From contig DUGU01000153.1 in assembly GCA_013331215.1 (NCBI GenBank), positions 1 to 5,287 of the forward strand: DNA of 5,287 nt. Reading direction: 5' to 3'. This document shows positions 1 to 5,287 of the stretch, in pieces (the stretch's first letter is position 1; each line of letters opens with the position of its first letter). This stretch comes from Methanoregulaceae archaeon (GTDB lineage Archaea > Halobacteriota > Methanomicrobia > Methanomicrobiales > Methanospirillaceae). A program made the position numbers and the translations under genes. The notes below the pieces were generated by a model, which worked only from the letters and a program-made list of their open reading frames with translations, had not been told where the DNA came from and made no database searches.

Positions 1-44
1 TGGGCTCTGACCGTGATGCGTGCAGATCGTTACCGGGAACCGAC

Positions 45-658
45 ATGAAAAACACCGCTCCTCCTCATCATCGCGCCTGTAAACCGTGGCGAGCTGCCGG
101 GTTCTGCTTCCTGGGAACGTAAGAGAGATCGATTGTTTCCGCGTGAACCCATCTGTTGAACGTGGCCTTCTATCACAATCGACCGGGCAGGGAAAATTTG
201 TCTCGAACAAGAACAGGTTCTTCCCCTGACAATCGCCACGCGAACTGTTTTCTCGCCACAGCCAGATATGCGGACACCCCCGGCCCCACCGGCTAGCCGC
301 AGGTCCTGGCGACCCAACATCCGGCAGTATCGTTCAACACAACTTCCGTCCGGTGCGTTGAGGCCAACGGAGTTTCGATGGAATACCGGGAGTCGGGGCC
401 GGCGAACCCAGCCCGGCGATCACGGGGTTCGGCAACACCACGGAGGACAGGAACCGGACCTTCATCGGTATCCTCGCCGAAGAATACTATGTCACTATCC
501 ATGACCCTCGGAGGAGAGGATACAGCAGTGATCGTGATGCGTTACCTTCGATTACCCTGTTCGCAGACGAGATGGTCGGGTCGCGGATTTTCCTTCTAAG
601 GGAGGAACAATCCCAATCCCACGTGTTCGAGGGTGATGAGCTCCCCCGTTCCCTGTGA
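45..658 (+). pseudogene. possible decayed secreted/surface protein gene
   Basis: No intact reading frame crosses this stretch, but several protein-like pieces lie in order on the plus strand in different frames. An ATG at 45 starts MKNTA. One frame over, a run of Leu/Ile codons (about 60-75, LLLIIA) would complete a signal-peptide core. A third frame (86-229) reads through motifs such as FRVNPSVERG, and 362-658 is open without a start codon and includes PAITGFGNTTEDRNRTF and SITLFADEMVGSRIFLL. The overall style (signal peptide, Gly/Asn/Thr-rich extracellular text) resembles archaeal surface proteins, and an undoubted surface-protein pseudogene follows. I do not recognise a family. The alternative is plain non-coding DNA with chance open frames; confidence is low. 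The exact limits are guesses: the left end is the ATG and the right end is the last stop codon of the open frame. Confidence 0.27.
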
Positions 659-778
659 TGGCGATTACTCGGATTGGCGAATGAAAGAACGGCCTGGTGT
701 TCTGCCTTGCAATCTCGCGAGCGTGGGGACCAGTCAGAAAACGTCGCCTCGGGAATGTCTCGAGACTGGTACCGACAA

Positions 779-790
779 CTAAAATTTTGG
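779..790 (+). promoter_or_regulatory. candidate TATA box of the NHL-repeat pseudogene
   Basis: The AT-rich string CTAAAATTTTGG stands out from GC-rich surroundings. It lies about 25-30 bases before the ATG at 812, the usual distance from an archaeal TATA box to the transcription start. No Shine-Dalgarno sequence precedes that ATG, so the former transcript would have been leaderless or nearly so. This is inferred from spacing and composition only. Confidence 0.35.
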
Positions 791-811
791 CTTAATTCTA
801 TCTACCAAATC

Positions 812-1592
812 ATGAGGCAGATTTCGAGGACAGACGTACTCCTGGGCGCCGTCCTGCTGCTGGTGGTGTTCGGGAGTAGCGTCCAAGCTGCGACGGTCGC
901 GAAAGCGTATCAATTTTCCACGAAGTGGGAGACTCCCGGCTCGGCGGACGGGCAGTTCTTTTTTCCGACGGGTATCGCCATCGACAATGCGGGCAGCGTG
1001 TACATGGTCGACAACGCCAACGAGCGCATCCAGAAGTCCACATTCGACGGCTCCTCTTCTTCGTTACGAAATGGAATATCGGCAGCAACGACCAGTAATA
1101 CAGGGAGGAGATCGCCGTCGACGGCGCGGGCGCTGTCTACATGGTCGTGCCCTACACCGGACAGGGTGGTTGAAGACCGGTTCGACCGGCTCGTATATCA
1201 CGACATGGGGCTCCGGGGGCTCCGTGACGGGTAGTTCGACCATCCCCCGGGGATCGCCCGTGGACTGTGCGGGATATGTCTACGTTGCGGACACCAGGAA
1301 CAACCGCACCCAGGTGCGCGTGAAGACGGAAGCGACGCCCACGCCCACGCCGACCTCGACCGTCTCGCCGGTGATACAGGTTCCCGGCGGCGCTGGGTTG
1401 CCGACGGATACGAACGCCGACGACAAGTACGACGACGTGAACGGCAACGGCCGGAAGGACTGCGCGGACGTCGTGCTCTGCTTCAACCAGATGAGCTGGG
1501 TCGCGGCGAACGAGCCGCTCGCTGCGTTCGACTACAACGGGAACGGTCGGGTCGACTTCGCCGACACTGTCTGGCTCTTCAACAACCTGTGA
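812..1592 (+). pseudogene. decayed secreted NHL-repeat protein with C-terminal dockerin-like domain
   Basis: This was a secreted protein. The ATG at 812 begins a signal peptide: charged start (MRQISRTD), Leu/Val core (VLLGAVLLLVVF), and a probable cut after SSVQA. An NHL repeat follows (about 905-1050: YQFSTKWETPG, FPTGIAIDNAG, VYMVDNANERIQK). Repeat two continues in a different frame (about 1060-1170: FVTKWNIGSNDQ, stop at 1096, then EEIAVDGAGAVYMVV). Repeat three is split between frames (1167-1222 GSTGSYITTWGSGGS; 1223-1258 DG, stop at 1232, FDHPPGIA; 1260 onward VDCAGYVYVADTRNN). A TPTPTPTST linker then leads to two EF-hand-like calcium loops, DVNGNGRKDCAD (1434-1469) and DYNGNGRVDFAD (1530-1565), with the stop at 1590. 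At least four frame changes and two nonsense codons are needed, so it is very probably dead. NHL repeats form beta-propellers, and dockerin domains usually bind cohesins or calcium; the original role is unknown. Confidence 0.82.
1330..1365 (+). repeat. Thr-Pro linker repeat in the pseudogene
   Basis: A short run of ACG-CCC/CCG codons encodes alternating Thr and Pro (TPTPTPT) between the last NHL repeat and the dockerin-like domain. Such linkers commonly separate domains of extracellular archaeal proteins. It is a codon-level microrepeat, not a mobile element. Confidence 0.6.
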
Positions 1593-2498
1593 AGATCTCT
1601 CACCCTCATTTTCGATCTCTCGTACCTTATTCCGAAGCCGGGGAACCGATCCCCCATCATAACCGGCCTGACGCGACGCTTGTTTGCGATCGTCAGAGAG
1701 AGGTCAGCCCGGTCCCGGGAACGACCGTGCCTCTTTCGTCACCGACGCCGTACCGTGGGATCTCGCATTTTCGCGGATTCTCGTCGCCACCGCGCTTCCT
1801 CTCTCTGCCCCGTCCCGGCAGCGCGGTATCGGGCATCGCGGAACGCCGACCTCTCGCGAAAACGTTCGGTGCCGTCTCGCTCTGCTCGACCGCACCATCG
1901 GCGACCTCTCGGGTCGCCGGCTCTCTCCCGCCCGGCCGCCTCGGGCGCCTTCGTCGCTTCCGCACCGACCGTATTGCCGTCGCTGTTAAGTGGAAGGGCC
2001 GAACGACTTCCTCCCCCCGCGCCTCGCTCCAGTCGGCGGAAGCGATAGGGGCGGAAGAGTGGTGTTCGTTCGCGCTGAAAACCACGCGAAGGGATGATCG
2101 AGGTCGGCGAACGATCCCAGATATGACGCGCGGGCCGTGAGCGGGTCGCGGGTACCCTCGAATCCTCGCCAGGTCCATATGACCGTAGCCGAACGTGGAC
2201 TGCCCTCCTCCCAGTCAGGCGGGAGAGCCCGACCGAGCTGATGTCTCACAGCCGGGCGGAGGGTCGAGAGCCGGCAGTCCGAGCGTGAAACCTGCATTTT
2301 TCAAGTGATGGATCTGCGGGGAACGTCGAATATGGAGAGCCCGGGGGCGGTGCACGCCAAGAGGCGAATCGATGGACAGCCCGTTCTGGTCCGAAGGGCG
2401 TACGATCCCTGGCAGGGGGGTTCAGCACCGGGTATGCCAAGGGATGTCGTATGAAAGGACCGGATTCAAGACTCTACTACTTCCTCGATGAGACCGAC
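1593..2498. other. gene-poor GC-rich intergenic region
   Basis: About 900 bases with no gene I can support on either strand. Open frames exist, the longest about 180 codons plus and 160 codons minus. Their translations are Arg/Ser/Pro-rich, have no recognisable motif or domain, and overlap one another antisense, as expected by chance in GC-rich DNA. I looked for tRNA T-arms, SRP RNA and RNase P RNA signatures, CRISPR repeats and Orc1-binding (ORB) repeats, and saw none. The region holds a perfect hairpin (1899-1919) and weaker inverted repeats, for example TTCGCG/CGCGAA near 2070-2095. It could be remnant coding DNA like the pseudogenes to its left, or a structured non-coding RNA locus; neither is shown. 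Confidence 0.5.
1899..1919. repeat. perfect 8-bp inverted repeat (hairpin)
   Basis: CGGCGACC, a five-base loop TCTCG, then GGTCGCCG: every stem base pairs and the stem is GC-rich. It is not followed by a T run, so it does not look like an intrinsic terminator. It sits inside the gene-poor region. It may be part of an RNA structure, a protein-binding palindrome, or chance in GC-rich DNA. Confidence 0.6.
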
Positions 2499-2500
2499 GC

Positions 2501-2508
2501 ATTAATAA
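2501..2508 (+). promoter_or_regulatory. candidate TATA box for the zinc-ribbon/orc1 operon
   Basis: ATTAATAA is an AT-only octamer in GC-rich sequence and matches the archaeal TATA box in composition. A transcription start about 25 bases downstream would fall near 2530, just before the ribosome binding site at 2533, giving a very short leader. The fit between TATA box, ribosome binding site and ATG supports the start chosen at 2543. Confidence 0.5.
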
Positions 2509-2532
2509 GCGGCATCGCGGCAATGTGAGACT

Positions 2533-2537
2533 GGTGA
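2533..2537 (+). promoter_or_regulatory. ribosome binding site deciding the start at 2543
   Basis: GGTGA matches the archaeal anti-Shine-Dalgarno complement (GAGGTGATCC) and is separated from the ATG at 2543 by five bases. This favours the ATG over the in-frame GTG at 2525, which has no such site and lies at or before the predicted transcription start. Confidence 0.6.
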
Positions 2538-2542
2538 GTACC

Positions 2543-3076
2543 ATGCCGAAGCGGAACCTGACCGTCGGAGTCACGGTCAACCTCAAGAATTACGAGAGCC
2601 TCCGGCTCGAGGTCCAGGACGAGGTCGAGAGCGAGGAGGACATCCGGTCGCTCGTCGCGTTCCTCGACGAGACCCTCGCCCTCTTCGGGCGCGGCAATCG
2701 CGAGACCGAGGACCTCGTCGCCCATTACCGCCGCCGCGTCATGCAGGGCGCTGTGGGCGGGGACGCCGGAGAGCCGTCACCTTCGCCGATCGCCGCTCCG
2801 AGACCGGCCGCAGCGAGACCGGTCGCAATCCCGACGGTCGAGCCGGTGGTCGAGCCCCCCGCCACCGAGCCGCCCGAGGAGGCGCCGGCACCGAAGCCCG
2901 CGCCGAAGGCCGCAGCCAAGCCCGCCACCCCGAAGCCGGCGGCCAAGGTGCCGGCCCCCTCGCCCACGGGGGCCGTCTGCGAGTCCTGCGGCGCGCCCGT
3001 GAGCGCGGCCGAAGAAAAGACGAGTCGCCTCTTCGTCTCGAAGACCCTCTGCAAGAAGTGCATCCAGAGCCTCTGA
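2543..3076 (+). CDS. conserved-looking hypothetical protein with Pro/Ala/Lys linker and C-terminal four-cysteine zinc ribbon
   Basis: A 177-residue protein in three parts. Residues 1-68 form a compact charged domain: a beta-rich start with a VTVNLKNYESLRLEV motif, an acidic stretch, then helices ending in HYRRRV. Residues about 71-143 are a low-complexity linker of Ala, Pro, Lys and Glu. Residues 145-175 carry Cys146, Cys149, Cys170 and Cys173 as CESC and CKKC, the pattern of a zinc ribbon. There is no signal peptide or membrane segment, so it should be cytoplasmic. The ATG at 2543 was chosen for its GGTGA site five bases upstream. The gene ends 28 bases before the orc1-like gene on the same strand, suggesting one operon and perhaps a role with DNA replication or nucleic acids. 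I do not recognise a named family and its function is unknown; the zinc ribbon is inferred from cysteine spacing. Confidence 0.85.
   Translation: MPKRNLTVGVTVNLKNYESLRLEVQDEVESEEDIRSLVAFLDETLALFGRGNRETEDLVAHYRRRVMQGAVGGDAGEPSPSPIAAPRPAAARPVAIPTVEPVVEPPATEPPEEAPAPKPAPKAAAKPATPKPAAKVPAPSPTGAVCESCGAPVSAAEEKTSRLFVSKTLCKKCIQSL
2753..2971 (+). repeat. low-complexity Ala/Pro/Lys linker-coding segment
   Basis: This segment encodes residues 71-143 of the zinc-ribbon protein and is dominated by GCC/CCG/AAG codons, with PAPKPAPKAAAKPATPKPAAK-like alternation after a more acidic first half. It probably forms a flexible, disordered tether between the N-terminal domain and the zinc ribbon. Such tracts tend to vary in length between relatives. 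Confidence 0.65.
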
Positions 3077-3104
3077 GGCGGCCTCTTCTCCCCCTCCCAT
3101 CCCT

Positions 3105-4229
3105 GTGACACGCCACCTGCTGAACTGGGACGAGACGCTCTTTCGCGACTCGGAGGTCTTCGACCCCGACTTCGTCCCCGAACAGTTCAACTTCCGCGAA
3201 GCGCAGATGCGGGAGCTGGCCTTCCAGCTCCGGCCCGGCCTCCGGGGGGCGCGCCCCCTGAATACGGTCTGCCGTGGCCCCCCCGGCACGGGCAAGACCA
3301 CGACCGTCCGGAAGCTCTTCGCCGAGGTCGAGGAAGCCTCCAAGGCCCTGGTCCCGATCTACGTCAACTGCCAGCTCGACAACACCACCTTCGGGATCAT
3401 CTCCGAGGTCTACAATCGGCTCACGGGCCACCTGCCGAGGTCCTCGGGGACCTCGACCAAGAAGGTCTTCGACGCCGTCGCCCGGCTCCTCGAGCACGAC
3501 GACCGCATCCTCGTGGTTGCCCTCGACGACGCGAATTACCTGCTCTTCAACAACGAGCTCAACCGGGTGCTGTACATGCTCCTGCGGACCCACGAGGTCC
3601 ACCCGGGGACGAAGATCGCCGTGATCGTGATCCTCTCCGACCTCTCGGTCAACCTCCCGGAGCGGCTCGACGCCCGCGTCCAGTCGATCTTCCGGCCGGG
3701 CGAGGTCTACTTCAGCCCGTACATGGCCGACGAGGTCAGGTCGATCCTGGACGAGCGGGCGCGGCAGGGCTTCTACCCCGGCGTCCTGCCCGGGGAGGAG
3801 CTCGACCTCGTGGTCGACCAGACCATGAAGAGCGGCGACCTCCGTGTCGGGATCGACCTCCTGAAGAGGGCCGGGATCGCCGCGGAGATGGACGGACGGC
3901 GGCGGATCGAGGAGGGGGACGTCTGCCGCGCATACACCGCATCGCGCTACCTCCACCTCGACGCGGTGATCCGAACGCTCAGAGACGAAGAGCGGGCCGT
4001 GCTCGAAGGTCTCGCTCGGGCGTCCGCCGAGAGCGACGAGATCACCTCCGGCGACCTCTTCGAGCGGATTCGCGGGGAGTGCGGCATCAAGTACACGCGG
4101 TTCTGGGAGATCATCACGAAGTTCGAGACCATGCACCTGGCCGACATCCACTACCGCACGGGACGCGGGCGCACGCGGACGGTCAGCCTCCGGTACGAGC
4201 CGGAACGGATCCTGGAACGGCTTAAATAA
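3105..4229 (+). CDS. Orc1/Cdc6-family DNA replication initiator-type AAA+ ATPase
   Basis: A 374-residue cytoplasmic AAA+ ATPase of the archaeal Orc1/Cdc6 family, whose members bind origins and help load the MCM helicase. Visible features in order: N-terminal VPEQFNFREAQMREL, the usual lead-in to the ATPase; Walker A GPPGTGKT (58-65); Walker B region ILVVALDDANYL (135-146), with Asp-Asp where Asp-Glu is usual; a sensor 1-like strand VIVILSDL (173-180), with Ser where Asn is common; LDARVQSIF (188-196), with a conserved Arg191; sensor 2 GDLRVGIDLLKRAG (244-257), with Arg247; and a C-terminal winged helix (about 290-374, YTRFWEIITKFETMHL) for DNA binding. Length fits the family. The start is GTG at 3105, without a Shine-Dalgarno sequence but just before the conserved RHLLNWDETLF. 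It follows the zinc-ribbon gene by 28 pyrimidine-rich bases and is likely co-transcribed. No ORB-type origin repeats were seen nearby. Methanogens often carry several paralogs, so this may be an accessory one or a regulator rather than the main initiator. Confidence 0.93.
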   Translation: MTRHLLNWDETLFRDSEVFDPDFVPEQFNFREAQMRELAFQLRPGLRGARPLNTVCRGPPGTGKTTTVRKLFAEVEEASKALVPIYVNCQLDNTTFGIISEVYNRLTGHLPRSSGTSTKKVFDAVARLLEHDDRILVVALDDANYLLFNNELNRVLYMLLRTHEVHPGTKIAVIVILSDLSVNLPERLDARVQSIFRPGEVYFSPYMADEVRSILDERARQGFYPGVLPGEELDLVVDQTMKSGDLRVGIDLLKRAGIAAEMDGRRRIEEGDVCRAYTASRYLHLDAVIRTLRDEERAVLEGLARASAESDEITSGDLFERIRGECGIKYTRFWEIITKFETMHLADIHYRTGRGRTRTVSLRYEPERILERLK

Positions 4230-4230
4230 T
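4221..4230 (+). promoter_or_regulatory. candidate mch TATA box overlapping the orc1-like stop codon
   Basis: CTTAAATAAT spans the last codons and TAA stop of the Orc1/Cdc6 gene and resembles an archaeal TATA box. Transcription would start near 4252, giving mch a leader of about 45 bases. The 69-base gap (4230-4298) is AT-richer than both flanking genes, which fits a promoter region. This suggests mch has its own promoter rather than depending on the upstream operon. Confidence 0.5.
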
Positions 4231-4298
4231 CGCAGAAACGTTTTGGCAAGTCTTATCTCTTTTGCAGCTCTCCTTATTGGCATACGGGGGTTCAGCGT

Positions 4299-5246
4299 GT
4301 GCTCAGCGTAAACGAACTGGCATTGGAGATATTCGAGAACCTGGCAGAATTCGCGGAGGAGTTCAACGCCGCCTACCACGAGCTCGGCAACGGCGCCCGC
4401 ATCGTCGACTGCGGCGTGAGCACGAGAGGCGGCTACGCCGCGGGGCGCGCCTTCACCGAGATCTGCATGGGCGGCTTGGGCGAGGTCGACTTCTCGATGG
4501 GAGAGATCGGGGGGATCCCGCTCCCGTTCATCGAGGTCAACACCGACTTCCCGTCCGTGGCCTGCCTCGGCTCTCAGAAGGCCGGCTGGACGGTCAAAGT
4601 CGGCAACTACTTCGCCATGGGCTCGGGTCCGGCGCGGGCGCTCTCGCTCAAGCCGAAGCACACCTACGAGGTGATCGGGTACGAGGACGACTTCGACTCG
4701 GCCGTAATCGCGCTCGAGTCGGACCACCTCCCGAACGGCGAGGTGATGGAGAAGATCGCGAACGAGTGCCACGTCGACGTCGGCAGCGTCTGCGCTGTGG
4801 TAGCACCGACGGCCTCGATCGTCGGCTCGATCCAGGTCTCGGGCCGATGCGTCGAGACCGCGATCTACAAACTGAACGAGCTCGGCTTCGATACCACCAA
4901 GATCACGGCCGCGATCGGGAGCGCGCCCGTGCCGCCGGTCAAGAAAGACGCGACGCAGGCCATGGGCACGACCAACGACGCGACCATCTACCACGGCCGG
5001 ATCATGCTGACCATGCGCGCGCCCGAGATCAAGGACTACCTCGACCGGCTCCCGTCGAACAAGTCCAAGGGCTACGGCAAGCCCTTTTACGAGATCTTCA
5101 AGGAGGCGAACTTCGACTTCTACCAGATCGACACGTCGCTCTTCAGTCCGGCCGAGGTCGTGATCAACGAGCTCGACGAGGGCGTCGTCTACCGCGTGGG
5201 CGCCGTCAATCCCGAAGTGACCCTGAAGTCCTTCGGCCTCCTCTGA
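4299..5246 (+). CDS. mch: methenyltetrahydromethanopterin cyclohydrolase
   Basis: Catalyses the reversible interconversion of 5-formyl-tetrahydromethanopterin and 5,10-methenyl-tetrahydromethanopterin plus water, a C1 step of CO2-reducing methanogenesis in the cytoplasm. The 315-residue product matches the family length (about 315-325) and is recognisable throughout: MLSVNELAL start, IVDCGVSTRGGYAAGR (35-50), GGIPLPFIEVNTDFPSVACL (71-90), GSQKAGW (91-97), AMGSGPARALSL (106-117), SGRCVETAIYKLNELGFD (181-198), AMGTTNDATIYHGR (221-234). Lys94, Arg183 and Glu186 fall at the positions I recall as active-site residues of the Archaeoglobus fulgidus enzyme; from memory, not an alignment. No key region is missing. 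The start is GTG at 4299, followed by the expected LSVNE; only a weak G-run (4286-4290) lies upstream as a ribosome site. It lies 69 bases after the Orc1/Cdc6 gene with a probable promoter of its own, so the neighbourhood is likely positional rather than functional. Confidence 0.97.
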   Translation: MLSVNELALEIFENLAEFAEEFNAAYHELGNGARIVDCGVSTRGGYAAGRAFTEICMGGLGEVDFSMGEIGGIPLPFIEVNTDFPSVACLGSQKAGWTVKVGNYFAMGSGPARALSLKPKHTYEVIGYEDDFDSAVIALESDHLPNGEVMEKIANECHVDVGSVCAVVAPTASIVGSIQVSGRCVETAIYKLNELGFDTTKITAAIGSAPVPPVKKDATQAMGTTNDATIYHGRIMLTMRAPEIKDYLDRLPSNKSKGYGKPFYEIFKEANFDFYQIDTSLFSPAEVVINELDEGVVYRVGAVNPEVTLKSFGLL

Positions 5247-5287
5247 CCCCTTCTTCTTAAAAAAAAAAAGGTGATTATTTAATTAGT
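5247..5287. promoter_or_regulatory. region after mch: pyrimidine tract, A11 run, and GGTGAT motif
   Basis: Directly after the mch stop come CCCC and TTCTTCTT (5247-5258), then eleven A (5259-5269), then GGTGAT (5270-5275) and AT-rich TATTTAATTAG. On the plus strand the T-rich pyrimidine tract could help end mch transcription. On the minus strand the A run is T11, a typical archaeal terminator for a convergent gene. AGGTGAT also matches a ribosome binding site, but no start codon follows before the window ends. Which reading is right cannot be decided here. Confidence 0.4.

Noticed and set aside
209..222. Short palindrome AAGAAC-AG-GTTCTT
   Set aside because: A 6-bp arm with a two-base loop is common by chance, and it has no gene positioned for it to control.
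636..782. A 48-codon small ORF starting at an ATG inside GGGTGATG
   Set aside because: The Shine-Dalgarno-like bases directly abut or overlap the ATG, so the spacing is wrong, and the product shows no recognisable feature.
674..811. An upstream in-frame extension of the NHL pseudogene to 674
   Set aside because: It would put 46 charged residues before a textbook signal peptide; the ATG at 812 places the signal peptide at the N-terminus and fits the TATA-box distance.
1589..2178. Overlapping 183-codon plus-strand and 161-codon minus-strand frames in the gap
   Set aside because: Both are Arg/Ser/Pro-rich without motifs, neither has a convincing ribosome site, and they overlap each other antisense.
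2290..2450. Possible SRP RNA or similar structured RNA (GGTCCGAAGG-like string near 2389)
   Set aside because: The surrounding bases do not match the conserved archaeal SRP domain IV sequence as I know it, and no pairing pattern could be built.
1593..2542. Replication origin near the Orc1/Cdc6 gene
   Set aside because: No repeated ORB-like elements and no AT-rich unwinding stretch were seen in this gap or in the gap after the gene.
2739..4994. A 751-codon open frame on the minus strand spanning three plus-strand genes
   Set aside because: It lies antisense to three intact genes and crosses their intergenic gaps. Its translation is Arg/Asp/Val/Gly-rich with no domain. Long antisense frames are expected where the sense genes have strong third-position GC bias.
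4262..5260. A 332-codon plus-strand frame overlapping mch
   Set aside because: It is an Arg-rich out-of-frame shadow of mch, whose own frame matches a known family from end to end.

Overview
The window looks like chromosomal DNA from a GC-rich methanogenic archaeon, most likely of the order Methanomicrobiales (Methanoculleus-like). Three things support this: an intact methenyl-tetrahydromethanopterin cyclohydrolase gene (mch), a euryarchaeal Orc1/Cdc6 replication protein, and a decayed NHL-repeat surface protein that ends in the dockerin-like EF-hand tail I associate with Methanomicrobiales secreted proteins. Archaeal-style TATA boxes and a GGTGA ribosome binding site agree. The genus is inferred from remembered protein character, not from a search.

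Layout. Positions 1 to about 660 contain no intact gene, but pieces in all three plus-strand frames look like a rotted secreted protein (start codon and signal-peptide core near 45-90, protein-like stretches to 658). Positions 812-1592 hold a clear pseudogene: signal peptide, about three NHL repeats, a Thr-Pro linker and two dockerin-type calcium loops, interrupted by at least four frame changes and two in-frame stops. Positions 1593-2500 form a gene-poor, GC-rich gap with one perfect 8-bp hairpin and no gene I can support.

The right half is intact and all on the plus strand: a small protein with an Ala/Pro/Lys linker and a four-cysteine zinc ribbon (2543-3076), then, 28 bases later, an Orc1/Cdc6-family AAA+ ATPase with a slightly unusual Walker B (3105-4229), then mch (4299-5246) behind its own probable TATA box, which overlaps the orc1 stop codon. 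The first two are probably co-transcribed and may act together in DNA replication or its control. mch belongs to the core CO2-reduction pathway of methanogenesis and is probably expressed separately. The window ends in an A11 tract and AT-rich sequence that may hold terminator or promoter signals.

The contrast between a decaying accessory surface-protein region on the left and compact, conserved housekeeping genes on the right is the main large-scale feature. I found no CRISPR array, tRNA, rRNA, insertion sequence or defence system.
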